Of a DNA stretch of 64,000 nucleotides, positions 1 to 12,473 are shown piece by piece. Origin of the DNA: Strobilurus pachycystidiatus (Eukaryota; Basidiomycota; Agaricomycetes; Agaricales; Physalacriaceae). The notes under the pieces were generated by a model. It did not search any database, was not told the DNA's origin, and worked only from the letters and a program-made list of their open reading frames with translations. The stretch covers positions 496,001 to 560,000 of the forward strand of contig JAHLMK010000002.1 of the NCBI GenBank assembly GCA_019915135.1, given 5' to 3'. Made by a program: the position numbers and the translations under genes. Positions within the stretch are counted from its first letter, which is position 1. Each line of letters starts with the position of its first letter.

Positions 1-815
1 CTCGTTATTCCGCGATACTGACCCTTCACTAGTGGATGAGATTGAAGATGCTGATGGAGGCGAAGAGAGTAGTGATGATGACGAACGTGGGGACAACGAG
101 AAGGACGAGGATGAGGATGAACTTGAACAGGCAGGTTCAGATGAGGCGACCGTGAGCACAACTCATGTCGTCTGGCCTCTGACTGATGTCGAATACCCCA
201 GAATGAGGAGAGAGCGCCTTCACCGGATCAGGAGGTGGTACTCGCGGCCAACAATACTCAGGAGTACCTTGGACCAACCGAAGAAGCTGAGGCCGAGTTT
301 GCCAAGGAGCTGGCCAGAATGGTCACTGACACATCCCTCGAATCTCGCAAAGTTGACAAGAAAACGGCTCTCGCTCTGTGGGACTCTGCTGTGATGCCTG
401 CTTCGCGGAAGCGCCGAGATGAAACAGAGGACATATCAGATGCGGACAAGGAAGATACGATGAAATTCACACTCTTGTCGCGCCGCGGCACCAAACAACA
501 GGTTCGATCATGACCCTCCTCGCGTACACTCTTGACTGACACATCCAGACCCGACAACTGGCCGTTCCATCAGCCTCGGCACTGGCTGTCCATACCCGCT
601 CTGCGCAACTCCAGGACAAGGTTGAGCAGCAGCATCTCAAGCGTCTGGTACTAGACTACGAACAACGCGAGGAGGCAGAGGAACTGAAAGGTAAAGCCCT
701 CACTTCTTCCTGACTTCTTCATGCACGCGTATTCCGACTTGGGCCTGACCTTCCATCAGCTCTCGAATTGCAAAATCGCATGGGCGCAATCAAGATTCGA
801 TATGTCCAAGGATGA
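1..815 (+). CDS. UPF2: UPF2/NMD2, 3' part (nonsense-mediated decay factor)
   Basis: C-terminal 215 residues of UPF2, the cytoplasmic scaffold that links UPF3-marked exon junctions to the UPF1 helicase; the rest lies left of the window. Seen: a very acidic stretch, then a conserved block ending FTLLSRRGTKQQ, equivalent to the MPFVMLTRKGNKQQ block of animal UPF2, in the UPF1-binding region, then an amphipathic, Glu/Gln-rich tail. Three introns restore the frame: 152-201, 502-548 and 691-759, all GT-AG with CTGAC-like branch sites. The stop is TGA at 813-815. The order acidic linker, UPF1-binding segment, basic/amphipathic tail is that of the family. Assignment rests on remembered family motifs, not a database search. 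Confidence 0.85.
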
Positions 816-1287
816 GGGTGATGGAGATCTCTGCCTACATTTTCTGCGATGACTCTCGCCATCTACGGGTGAGGCGACCCGGCCAGGCCAAACGCGCCTA
901 CACTGGTTGCCACAGTCTAGACAGCTGGCCGACGACTTCGACTTGCGACAGTGGTTGCACTCTTCATTCGCATCTCCGGTCGCGTCGTACTTGACTCGGA
1001 CTAGTCCCTTGAGGTGGTGAATGATCCGAAATGAGTTTCATTTACATTTTATCGAGAGTCTGTCGAGATTCGTCAATGTACATAGAGTGACAGTTCTGCA
1101 CCCCATTTCCACATCAGTGTATGCCGATATTCCACAGTATCCCACGCATTATTATTTTTAAACGGCTGAGTTTCGTAATGCAATCATTCGAGGGCCTGCG
1201 CTCTGACAGTCTCTCGCGGGTGACTTGCATGAGTTTGGCACTCCGTCATATACCCTATATCTGCTCTCAACACAGTCCTTTTCCACG
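816..1287. other. Intergenic, UPF2 to kinase
   Basis: Holds the UPF2 3' UTR and the promoter and 5' UTR of the next gene. It is AT-rich around 1030-1170 with no convincing ORF. A pyrimidine-rich run precedes the kinase ATG. Confidence 0.5.
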
Positions 1288-2703
1288 ATGGATTCCCGCC
1301 GCATTCCCCTCACCTCCCTGGTCACCACCAAGTGCACATCAAGAGTGAATCAATATTGTCGTGAGCGACGCTTGCATTCGAAGCAGGGCTCGACCGAAAT
1401 CCTCCTGTGCAGCGATGAGGAGTGCGGTCGACGCGTGGTATGTGGCAGTCTCTCATGGCCCGCAACAGTCTGTAATGACGGCCAAATAGGTCGTCAAAGC
1501 AGTGAAGCGCAACAGCAACAAAGACAAGGTCAAGGCCTTCAAGAAGAAGGCGGCCTTGAGCAAGGACCCTCCCAGCTCTCAGCAAAGCATTGAGCGGGAA
1601 ATATCCATACTGAAGACGTGTCATCATCCCAACCATGTTCAGCTTCTCGAGGTCATCGACGACCCAGCAAAAGAAACAGTGTACTTGGGTGGGTCCATCC
1701 CTTGTCGCTCATCTAGACTGTTCTGATTGAAGTCAATCTTTCTCCCAGTTCTAGAATATCTCTCAGGCGGCCAAGTGCAGTGGGAGGACAATGGGCGGCC
1801 GACCCTAACAGTCGATCAAGCTCGGCGCGTTTTACGCGACGTAATCGTAGGTCTGGATTACCGTCAGTTGTTCCGTCGTTGCCATCCTCGTGGATTTGCT
1901 CAGTTATCTTCAGTCCACTACCTAGGAATCATCCACCGCGATCTCAAACCCGCCAACCTCATATGGGCGACCGAGGACAGGACATACGTCAAAATCATAG
2001 ATTATGGCATATCGCACTTCAGCCACAGTCGGCTCAAGGTGCCACAGCACTTCATTGGCGAGCTGGAATCCATCATCCAATGCCCTTCCTTCAAGGACAA
2101 TGATATTCTGAAGGTTCGCGGAACGGGCTACTTCTACGCCCCAGAAGTGATATGGTACCCGACGCTATATTCCTCCACCGAATCCATAGATCCTGCCGGA
2201 CAAGCTGTTTTATCGTCAAGACCTCCTGTTACAGAGGCTGTCGACATCTGGTGCTTAGGTGTCACTGCATACTGCTTCTTTTTCGGCTGCTTCCCTTTCA
2301 ACCCACCAAGCGAACTTCGGCATAGTCCTTTCGCTCTCAACAAGGAGATTCTCGAAAGTGACTGGGCGGTGCTGGAGACGATGTCTGCTGATGACGTTGC
2401 TACGGGTGGGGAAACCTCCCGCCAGGTAGAGGGCCATGTAATGAACATGCTCGATCAAATGCTTCAGAAGGATCCTACTGAGAGGATCGAGCTTCAATCC
2501 TTGAAGGTCAGATTTTCTTGTGGCCTCGAGAGATCAACATCTCATAGTTCATGTAGTGTCACACTTGGATGCTGGAGGGCATAGCGGATCCCGATACCTG
2601 GATCGAGTATACAGCTCCGTCTAGAATGTACACCCGCCCGACCTGGGTTCGACGGTCGTGGTCAACTCTTCGGAGTTTCTTCACCTTGACAAAAACACCA
2701 TAG
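1288..2703 (+). CDS. CaMKK/Elm1/Sak1-like Ser/Thr protein kinase, divergent
   Basis: Short (400 aa) protein kinase of the class that phosphorylates AMPK/Snf1-type kinases (Ssp1, Sak1, Elm1, CaMKK). Introns: 1438-1489, 1689-1748, 1863-1913, 2507-2556. Seen: VNQY lead-in, VVKAVKR (beta-3 lysine), ILKTCHHPN, the family hallmark EYLSGG, LHYLGIIHRDLKPAN catalytic loop, RGTGYFYAPEV activation-segment end, VDIWCLGVTAYCFFFG, and a C-terminal WMLEGI. Odd points: the glycine loop reads LHSKQGSTEI rather than IGxGxxGxV, and the DFG motif reads DYG. The kinase domain fills almost the whole protein; the long regulatory tails of Sak1/Ssp1 are absent. The start is the first ATG giving the lead-in helix; an in-frame ATG at 1225 is possible. 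Family call firm; whether it is catalytically active is open. Confidence 0.75.
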
Positions 2704-3180
2704 GTCGTACTCAAGTATCATCTTTCGTTTTGGACTGGACACTTTTGTCTGTTTATTTAGTGGTAGACCACGGACTGTTTATGATTACGACGGATTCTTG
2801 CATCTTCGACCTTTCACTTTCTCCATATTACAGCATAGAGTACGGGATAGCCATGTTGTACAATTACAGTTTTATCTTTAGATTGGACAGGACTTCTTTC
2901 AAGGCAGTAGTAGGTGCGGTAGCCTTCAGCTTCAGGTACATTCACACGGTGTAATAACACACGCGGTACAACAATTTGACTCCCACCTTCATGGCGGATC
3001 GTACGTGTGTGGCTGTATTCAAAGAACTGATGCCTCGGCGAAGTGTCGTGTCTACTATGCTTCCTTCTGCTGCATTCCACGCAGCTCTGCCTCGCCGTCG
3101 AGGCATGGAAGTATTCACTCGTGTTTATATTCTGTCGAGCATGCAGCGAAATCCGCTCACATTCTATCCCACTGACCGAC
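2704..3180. other. Intergenic, kinase to UGP1
   Basis: AT-rich 3' flank of the kinase and promoter of UGP1. I see no ORF with coding character and no clear TATA box. Confidence 0.4.
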
Positions 3181-5309
3181 ATGCCGTTTTTCAAATATTC
3201 CACACGGCGCCTGAAGCGCAGAGGCTCACAGTTGGGTCCTAGGACACCTAGTACAGGGACTCTGAAGGCTCTTTCTGGAGAGCTGGAAAGCATCATCGAA
3301 TCTGCTGACGTGAATACCGTGACTCGCAAGGTAGCTATCTGTTTATCTTACAGTTTACAATACGTCGCAGAACACTTTGGGTACTACAGCGGATGAAGAT
3401 AGAGATCGACTCTTTTGCGAAGCTTCATGCAAGATACGTGGCGGGAAAAGAATCGTCACCTAGCCTGTGAGTTCCTTACCCTGCCCGAAAACCGAACTCT
3501 GCTGAAAGCTCCCAATTTCAGGGATTGGGAGAAGGTTTCTGCCCCCGACCTCGTCGATTCAAATTCACTGCCCCACCCGAACGGCGACTTAAATGGTCTT
3601 GACAAGCTCGCCGTTCTTAAGTTCAACGGAGGGTTGGGAACCTCCATGGGTGGGGTTTGAACCAATACATAGTCGATAACTACGGTGCTCAATTTCATTC
3701 TGTAGGAATGGTCGGGGCCAAAAGCGCGCTCGTCGTCAAGAATGGGCAGACTTTTCTCGATATTACCGTCGAGCAGATCAAGCACCTCAACAAGACCTTC
3801 AGCGTCGATGTGCCACTTGTGCTCATGACATCTCTGCGCACGGAGCAAGATACAATGCGAATAATAACGAAGTATGCTAACCAGAACATACGTATCACCA
3901 GTTTCAATCAGTCCCGGTACCCTCGACTATACAGCGACACCAATCTTCCTTTACCTCAACACACGAGGGACGACAATAGACATTGGTATCCGCCGGGACA
4001 CGGAGATCTCTACGCTTCTTTGCAGCACTCCGGGCTCCTGGACAAGTTGCTTCGTGACGGAAAGGAATATCTCTTTGTGTCTAATTCAGATAACTTGGGT
4101 GCGACGTGAGCATCTTTCGAGGCTCAGATTGGCTTCGGTGCTGATCCTCTGCAGTGTGGACGTCAGAATCCTACAGTACATGCGCGACAATCAGTTGGGT
4201 TTCATCATGGAGGTTACGAACAAGACGAAAGCAGATATCAAGGTAAGATGAGGATGATTGGCGCCCGCTCTGTTCAAACAGTATGATATAGGGCGGCACT
4301 CTGGTCAACTACGAGGGATCCCTGCGGCTTCTTGAGTTCTCGCAAGTCGAGCAAGAGCATGCTGACGACTTCCAATCCGGTAGGCATCATATGTACTTGT
4401 CATTGGGTCATAATTCACATATTGTCTGTCCATCTAGTCAAGAAGTTTGGAGTGTTCAACACCAACAATTTGTGGATCAATCTTCCTGGTCGGTTGCCGT
4501 ACTTATGCTTTCCGTTTGACTACTGAGCTTGTCTAGCTTTAAAACGACTCATTGAGCGGGGTGACATGGAGCTTGATGTGATTGCCACTCTGAAACCGCA
4601 TCCATCCGGACGCTCCATGCTTGAGGTAATCTCCCTATTTCAGTGAACACGACACGCACTAATGCGATCTGAAGTTGGAGACCAGTGCGGGATCCGCCAT
4701 CAAGTTCTTCGAGAGCGCACAAGGCGTCAGCGTGCCTCGAAGCCGATACTTACCTGTCAAGAATTGCTCGGATCTGCTTCTGATACAGAGCGACATATAC
4801 GATTTCGTAGATGGCAAGGTCAAAGCAGATTTAGGTCGTATGTTTGATACGACGCCAGTGATCAAGTTGGGTGATCGCTTCAAGAACGTGAGGTATCTCC
4901 GGCTCATACGCGGACATAGATACTGAAAGATGTCGCTCAGATTCTTGAGTATAGGGATCGCTTCAAGCACATCCCTCATATATCAGATCTCGACCACTTG
5001 ACCGTCGCTGGCGACGTCTTCTTTGGCCGCGATGTTACGCTGAGAGGCACTGTGATCAGTGAGTGTTTCGTAAGGTATTGCATAGCAGCGATCTGTATAC
5101 ATTGACAATCATAGTCATTGCAAAAGACGGTCAGAGGATTGATATACCAGATGGTTGCATATTGGAAAACCGTCCGTCAGATCTTTGATGCTTGAGCCTG
5201 CGGCGCGAGACTTATTTATTGATAGGTCTGGTATCTGGCAATTTGATCAGTATCGTAGGTCCACGCCTCTATGACACGATGTCTTATTGATTGCTCGCAG
5301 GAGCTGTGA
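3181..5309 (+). CDS. UGP1: UTP-glucose-1-phosphate uridylyltransferase
   Basis: Makes UDP-glucose from UTP and glucose-1-phosphate in the cytosol, supplying cell-wall glucan, trehalose and glycogen synthesis. 498 aa, the usual length. Seen: nucleotide-binding loop FNGGLGTSMG near residue 115, then PPGHGDLY, VSNSDNLGAT, FNTNNLWINL, KFFESAQG and the left-handed beta-helix C-terminus with DHLTVAGDV and VSGNL. Twelve introns: 3331-3389, 3467-3521, 3650-3705, 4106-4154, 4243-4291, 4380-4437, 4489-4536, 4626-4674, 4888-4940, 5059-5114, 5172-5225, 5255-5300. The last intron is inferred because it gives the short tail NLISIEL; if it is retained the protein ends at 5290 instead. The N-terminus is short and variable, so the ATG is less certain than the body. 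Confidence 0.92.
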
Positions 5310-5811
5310 CGCGATGGCTCGACATCAGAGTAGCTGGCTTGTATCCTAGAGTTGGGGATGTTGTTGTGTTTGATTATATATATCATGTACATGACCATTG
5401 TACGGTCTACAGAGGTCCACAGTTGTTTCGCGGCTCAGCTTGCTAACTCACATTGGGTCATCGAGTGGCATGCTTGCCGTGGCAGCGTTGAGAAATGATG
5501 GCCAGGGCTTGGTGAACATGGCGGTGAAAGAGAGAGGAACCCAAAGCAGCGTCATTGTTGGGCAACAAATCAGGCCCAATAACGCGGGCGCGTGATCTAC
5601 TTAGTTGACTGCCCCGTGGGAACTGCCGGTCTGTCGGCCGGAACGGTCCATGCACACCTTTTTGTCCTCCCCTCAGCTATGACCATTATTGTGGCCATCC
5701 TCATTCACCCATAAATCACAGCACGAGGCTGCTGCACGACTCACTATTCTTTACGATTCCCCCACGACGCACCCGGCCGTATCCCCTGTGGCCACGCCGG
5801 AACTCTGTAAC
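5310..5811. other. Intergenic, UGP1 to WEE1
   Basis: UGP1 3' UTR and WEE1 promoter. The WEE1 frame stays open upstream of the chosen ATG, back to about 5689, but has no ATG there. Confidence 0.4.
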
Positions 5812-8800
5812 ATGCTCGCTACCCCCATCACGGACCACAGGTCCTACCGCAAACCAACACGCAATTCGTCGCCGCAGTCGCGACTACCAACGATGAACCC
5901 GCTCTACAACACTCCCCTGCTCACACCATCCCCCAACCGGAGCCGATCCATGTTTCCGCCCCACTCCAATCCACAGTTCGGCGGCCAGAACGACATTGAC
6001 GGCCTGCAATCTCCTTTCAGGACCCCTGCGATATCCAACATGTCCTGGCTGCCACCTTCCGACAACGATGGCCTTGTGTTCAACGGCGCTGGAGAGCCGC
6101 TGCTGACCCCATCCCGCCAGCAGCCCTCACATTCACCGCATGTCACACACGCGCCTACCGCTCAGACCAGTCGCGTAGGCGCTGGCACCAAGAGGAAGAC
6201 TACACCTCATTCCACGCCTCTGCGGCAACATACTCTTACACCCCTCGTAGTCGCCTCGTCGCAACAACGCGGCGCCGTTGCCTTCGACCGCCTTGCTCCA
6301 CTCCCCCCACCCAAGTTTGGATCACGCACACCGAAGACACGCATCGAAACGGACGCATCTCTTCGCTCTCAGACCAACAGTCTGACTCATCTTGACCTCA
6401 ATAAATCACCCGATGACTTGGGTCTGGATGACGACGACTCCGGCTGCGAATACACCAAGCCGCGTAAAGGCGCGCTCTTTCCTGAGTACAAGGAGGTCAA
6501 GGCGAAATCGTCCCATCGATTATTCAAGGACGTTCATACCGCTGAAGTCGCAGAGGCCATATCGCCTGGTGGACACGTTACCAAGCGACGTGCGCGCTCT
6601 CGACCTCTGTCGGATGAGCTCTTACAAACTGTTCGGAGCTCTCCGTCCCCAGCTGTGAGCCTTTCGTGATTCTTTAGTTGCAGACACTGATGATTTTACA
6701 GGAACGGTCCCGGAATGGTGTGACATTTCCGGGCAAGAAGACTCACCATCGGCGCAAGTCTTCAGGTTCATCTTCATCTTCGTGCGCCACTTCACCTGTT
6801 CCCCGAACTCGTGTCTACGGACTGAATGGACCCACGCCTTCTCGGCCAAGCCATCTTCAACAACGCGCCCCCATGACCAGAGTGGATTCCGCGACACTTT
6901 TTTTCGGTGGTCCATCCGTGCAAGCTCCTACCGTTCGTTCCAGGACCAATACGACACTTTCCAACTCTAGCGTCCCCAACGAACAGTTTCTTGCTGCTTC
7001 TCGGCCCAAAGTCAGCACTCGCCACAGCTACGCTGGCACAGGTGGCGTTGATTTTTGGCGTTCCCTTCAGCCGCGTTCCATGCTGCCATCTCCTCAATCT
7101 TCACCACCGCCTACATCGACTCATGGCGATAAAGACACCTCTCACGATGACACAGATGACGAGGATGTTATCTTCAACGGCATTCGTCGCAACTCCTCCT
7201 TTATCCTATCCATTGATACACCTTCGCCACAAACCGAAAAGGCTGCCATCACCTCCAAATTCAAACAGGCAAGGGATTCCGGGATAGGACTCAGCGATGA
7301 TGATACGTCCATGGATAGCTCTGCCAGTGCAGAGCAGCTGATGCCACAGGCGTCTACTAGTGTTAGCTCCATCTTCTCTGAGGCCGACGACGACGGTCTG
7401 GTGACACCTGGATTTGGACCCACGGCAGCATCTGGTTGGCCCCAAGTCTATGGGTCGGACGACGAATCAGGAAGTCTTGATGTGGACGCATTCATTCTCC
7501 GTACGCTAACTACGACTGCGAAGGCGCCAACCGAAGTGAAGAAAGCGCCGAATACCCCAGTTAAGAAAGTGAAGACCAGCTACTTGTCGGGCGATCGACC
7601 TTGGCAGAGTGCAGTCGCGCACCGGGTCGGTAGAGGTATCGATTGGGAAGTAAAACCTGCCGTCAAAGCTCCTCGCAAGAGTATGCCGCTTGGCTTCCCG
7701 CCCATGGGTAGAAAGCATGGCAAGTCCGCTTTCGATCCTTCGACAGACTCCGAAGACGAACAGGACAGTCCCAGCTCTCGAAAGGAGAAATACGCTGGGT
7801 TGGGTCTTGGCCGTCCCACCTTTGGCACTCCGCGAGATGTTATCCCCGCCATTCCCAAGCCGAAGTGGCTAACTCGACGGAGTAGCAGTGGTGCCTTCTC
7901 CAGTGGGAGTGACTCTATGTCGTTGATTGGTACCCCGACAAGAAATCAGAATCAAGGTAAAATTAGTATCTGTCTCCGTGTTCAAAATCTAACATATTGG
8001 CTCAGGTGGTCCACGGGCATCTCGCGTCTCTCCATCGAAACGCATGTCTCGATTCTCACCTGCTCGCTCTGCATCTGGCTCCTCATCCAGCTCTATTCTT
8101 TCGTCACCAACTACGACTCGTCAGAATCCTTCTCCGGCAAAACAGCGGGCCGCCGGCAGAAAGAGCTTTGCGCCACGCCCTTCTTTGCCGTCATCTCAAG
8201 AACAAATCGGGCGTTTCGATCGAGACTATATCGTAGTCGACGAACTTGGTAGTGGTGAATTTGGTAAGGTCATCAAGGCACGAGCCAAGGTCGGTGGAGA
8301 GATGTACGCTATCAAAAAGTCCAAGCCCTTCGAAGGTGTTAAACATCGGTGAGCCTGCTTCTTCCATCAGCGTTGGCATGGAATCTGACCGCGTTAATCC
8401 CACTTGCCAGCCACCGTTTACGGGAGGAAGCTGAGATTCTTCGCCACCTTGGCCGAATGAATGCTGGTCAACTTCATCCGAACGTGCTAGCGTTTGTTGA
8501 TAGTTGGGAAGAGGATGAGGTTCTTTACATACAGACGGAACTTTGCGAGATGGGTAGCCTGGCACATTTCCTTTGGGAATATGGCCGTAGATTTCCTCGA
8601 CTCGACGAGGCCAGGGTGTGGAAGATAATCGCAGATCTCAGCAACGTAAGTTCTTGACGTTACTCGGGAGCGTTCATCGCTTCCGTCGCACTTCCGGTCC
8701 ATTGACGCATGCTTCACAGGGTCTTATGTTCATTCACCACTCCGGCGTTATACACCTCGACGTGAAACCGGCCAACATATTTATCACGTCTGAGGGTCGC

Positions 8801-9438
8801 TTCAAGATTGGCGACTTTGGTCTAGCATCGCTCTGGCCAAGGCCTGTGCAGAGTGCGGCGGCACCTGTCCCTCCGAGCGCGTTTGAGCGTGAAGGGGATA
8901 AATTGTATCTGGCGCCTGAGGTATTGCAGGGAAATTACTCGAAGGCTGCCGATGTGTTCAGGTATTACCTTCCGGTTGAAGCGGTGTCTGCTTTTTCTAA
9001 CATAACGTACAGTTTTGGCATGACTATGTTGGAGACTGCTGCCAACATTGTGGTGCCTGACCAGTGAGTACTAGTGCCACCACGGTCTACGGTCACGACT
9101 TACTAATTGGGCTCGACAGAGGCGAATCATGGCACCGGTTAAGGCGCGAAGACTTTTCGCAGGTTGACCTGGACGATAGCCCTGAGCTATTCGAGCTCAT
9201 TCAGCAGATGATGCGCACCGATCCGGCCACACGTATCGACATGCAGGCTATTTATGCACACCCTGTTGTAACACGGGCTCGCGAGAAGATGGACATGATA
9301 CGGATTACGGCGAAGCGCGAGGGCACCGCAATGTATAACGCCTCACCGTTAGCTGGGGTGGCGGAAGGCTTTTTGGAGGACATACTGGGTCAGACGCGTG
9401 ATATGTCAGACGGTGGCGCAATGGATCTTAGTATTTGA
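5812..9438 (+). CDS. WEE1: Wee1-type mitosis-inhibitory kinase
   Basis: Dual-specificity kinase that phosphorylates Cdk1 on the inhibitory tyrosine and delays mitotic entry. 1095 aa. Residues 1-760 are a long disordered, Ser/Thr/Pro-rich regulatory region with many TP and SP sites (for example NTPLLTPSP), fitting control by other kinases. The kinase domain spans about 770-1080: ELGSGEFGKV glycine loop, YAIKKSK lysine, Wee1-type catalytic loop HLDVKPANIF, GDFGLAS, and EGDKLYLAPEVL, which is a Wee1 signature. Introns: 6655-6701, 7957-8005, 8349-8410, 8646-8719, 8962-9012, 9064-9119. The ATG at 5812 is the first in frame; MNPLYN at 5893 is an alternative. All catalytic residues are present. Confidence 0.93.
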
Positions 9439-10418
9439 AGGGGTCGCCGATGATGAGAACCAAAGTATTGTATTCTTGTGCTGGCTGAGTCGGGCATGTA
9501 TATTTTGGTTTGACGGACTGGATTGGTTGTGGAGGCATCTTTTTCTATCATTTTCCTGTTGACGCATACTATTCACTGCAATCTCATTTAGAATACACAT
9601 CCCGATTACCCCGTCGTATATATCCCTCGTCGCATTGCTACTGTTTTCTGTCGATTTGTTACATTATCTTATATGGCTTTATGCGATTGCAGGCGAGACG
9701 GGAAAGTGCGAAAGTTGCGGAGATCGAGCGGGAATTTGATGGGGAGGTACGTACGGTATTTGGCATTTGATGGGGAAGCGACAGTCGAGGGATCGGGATT
9801 GGGCGAGCCCTTTTCAAGTTGGAGGACGAGAGGACGAGAGCTGCCGCGAGGCGGAAGCAATCCCGAAACGAATAGCATAAGATGTCGGCGAGAGAAGGCA
9901 GGCAACGAACAACGAGTAGTCAGCATGAGGTGACACGGACACGGACGCTGGTAACGGGCCTCTGCAACTTGTCCTCCTACCACCACCACCCCACACTCAT
10001 TTTTCCGAGCCTCTTACAGCGGTAAAGCATCGTCCAAACGCGGATTGGACGGCTGTTTGTCTGCTGGCTTTTAGTCTAGCGTGTTTCAATCTGTTTGACG
10101 GATTTTTTGGGTGCCTGACAACAGACTGCCGGGTCCTATTGGACGCTATCTGCCTGCGCTCAGCTGGCAGGTTTGTTTCTTCGTTCTGCCGTGATCTCCA
10201 CATTCAGTCGTCGCTCCCTCGTCCCTCTTTGTATGTTCTGAGCCCCGAGTACAGCTCAGCTTTCTCTTCGCCAAGTCTTTTATATATCGCCCCGTCCCAC
10301 TGCGATGCTTCCTCGCGTCCACATCTCAAAGTCCCACCACTCTCTTTCGTCCCACTACCACTCCCACCCGCCCTACGACAACACGCCTCTACGCTTCCCG
10401 ACGCTGCCCCACGCCGCC
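9439..10418. other. Intergenic, WEE1 to homeobox gene
   Basis: WEE1 3' UTR, then a long promoter for the homeodomain gene with pyrimidine-rich tracts and a TATATAT box at 10281. An ORF around 9673-9933 has no recognisable features and I do not call it. Confidence 0.45.
10281..10287 (+). promoter_or_regulatory. TATA box of homeobox gene
   Basis: TATATAT in a pyrimidine-rich setting. It lies 24 nt before an in-frame ATG at 10305 and 138 nt before the Kozak-perfect ATG at 10419. Transcription normally starts about 30 or more bases downstream of a TATA box, so this favours the downstream ATG. Confidence 0.5.
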
Positions 10419-12473
10419 ATGGATCCCGGCGTCGACTTTCGCGCCTTCTACCCGTACACCCCCAACGAGGTCAAGCACCGCAAGCGCACCACCAGCGACC
10501 AGCTAAAAATTCTCGAGGGCATCTTCAAGCGCGACACAAAGCCCAACGCCGCGCTGCGCAACGAGCTCGCCGTCCGCCTTGACATGACGCCAAGAGGTGT
10601 GCAGGTTTGGTTCCAAAACAGGTACGCGTCGTGCTCAGCTGTCTTTCCGCCGAGCTCATGTATTCCTCCAGGCGCGCAAAGGAAAAGTCCAAGGCCGGCA
10701 AAGCGGCGAACGCCTCGAGAGGAGCAGCCAATGGTCCCGCAGACAATGCCTCCACGGATCCTTCACCGTCGCCGTCTGACGCGGATGTTGGCGCCGATGC
10801 CCAACTGCCGGCATATCTGCGGGACCTGCCGCCATTAGGCTCACAAGAGTCGAGCCCTGTTGCGCCTCCCTCCCCACATTCCCAGGCACTCAACGAATCC
10901 TCTGTTGCCCAGTCATGGCAGCCATCTCCAGTATCAGACGATCAAGGCTTTCTCGCACCTATGGGTGATGCCAATCTCCTTCGAAGAGGATCGCTACCCG
11001 TTGATATGATTTTCCACTCTGACCACTCGTCGCATGGGCCACCACTTGTTGGTCAACTGGATCCATCCTCACGGCGACTATCAGTTGATGCGAGTCTACA
11101 CCGCCTCTCCACCAATCCCTACGCTAGGTCAAAGAATTCCAACCGTCTATCGGGTTCGTTCCCAAGTCGCAATCAGATGGCCCGTATAGCCGGCTCGCCT
11201 TATCCGCGACCAGAGCTTCCGCACGTCGCGACGGCGCCGATCAATGGCTCCTTCCATGGTCGACACGTATCCGCCGACTCACGCGGCTTGCACTACTCTC
11301 CAACCGGGAGCTTCTCGTCGAGTTCATACGCTTCTTCGCAGGCTCACCACGCAGCGCGCGCTTCGCTGCCTGATAATCATCTGTATGCCTTCTCATCACG
11401 CATGGTGGCGTCCCCGATCCCAGGGCCCCTTCCACTACCGGGTTTCTCCTTTGGTGTCGCCAATACCAACATGACTTCGTTAACACCACCCTCTGCTGAT
11501 AGCGAAAGAAGCTCGCCGGATCCAATTCGGGGCTATGCGTTTCAGGGAGATGACTCCGAGGATGACCACAACTCTTCATACGATGCGTTATCCCGGTTTG
11601 GTTCCATCGCGTCTGTCGCAACGAGTGATACCAGTAACGGGAGTTACTTCTCAGAGTGCCCTATGGATTCCGAGATTCCTAACGCTAGTAGGCGGGCATC
11701 CTGGTTAGTGCCCTCTTACCTTACTCGATATATTGTCTGATTGACAGGCACACCAGCTCCTCGAATCAATTCCTTGGCATGATGTCGAACTTGGATGTTA
11801 ACGGACTCCCGGGACTAGACGGTTTATCAGAGGACTTTGTGGGTGTTGATGTGGACGGCAGTCGCGCCAACTCAGCGAACGGACAGTCTCGCAGCGAAGG
11901 CGGTGTTGCGTCTAGTGTATATTCTTCCCCTTCCACGGTGTCGCCTGGTAGCACTCCCTCACTAGCCGACGAGGCCAATCCGGCGAAGTTACGTGTGCCG
12001 CACTCTAGCGAGTTGGTCTATGCCTTACAGAGTACATCTGACCAGGTTAGTGTCATCGCCTTCTATCTGGGCCACATGTTGATGTGCTCCAATAGCCGGG
12101 ATCACAGTCCCCGTATCCCGAATCTTCTTCCATGGGACATGACGGACAGACGAGTGCAATGAACTCTGAAAGTCCGTTCATGTACGTGCCCGGCTCAGTG
12201 TACCCGCAGTCGGCCGTCTCCGCAGAAAACCAGCTCCCCATGAACGTTGCTGATAACTTCCAGTACGACAATGGCGAGCTTCACCATGAAATACCCACCG
12301 CCGCCAACTACTATCCTGATTCGTACTCCGTGGAGGGCCCATACGCGTCTCATAATGACGGCGGCGACATGAATCACTATGACCACTCCTCCAACCTCTA
12401 CGGAACGTATGGGAACAACCCCCACGAAAATGCCCCCCACAACGGCACTGACTTTGCGATTTCCTACCCGTGA
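10419..12473 (+). CDS. Homeodomain transcription factor
   Basis: 636-aa nuclear DNA-binding protein. The homeodomain lies at about residues 16-75: HRKRTTSDQLKILEGIF, KPNAALRNELAVRLDMTPRGVQ and the recognition helix WFQNRRAKEK with the invariant W, F, N and R. The rest is a long low-complexity Ser/Pro-rich region without other domains. Introns: 10622-10671 (cuts the recognition helix codon), 11704-11747, 12046-12095. It resembles the single-homeodomain regulators of basidiomycete fruiting (hom1/hom2 group), but I cannot say which. It is not a mating-type HD1/HD2 gene by layout, since there is no divergent HD partner. Start chosen at gccgccATGg; 10305 is an alternative giving 38 more residues. 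Confidence 0.85.

Noticed and set aside
32..394. Single continuous ORF at the left edge
   Set aside because: After codon 40 it loses UPF2 similarity; the intron at 152-201 moves the reading into the conserved frame.
9673..9933. 86-codon ORF between WEE1 and the homeobox gene
   Set aside because: No domain, no splice partners, and overlapped by an equally long ORF on the other strand.
10305..10418. Upstream ATG of the homeobox gene
   Set aside because: Only 24 nt after the TATA box and in a weaker context than gccgccATGg at 10419; kept only as an alternative.
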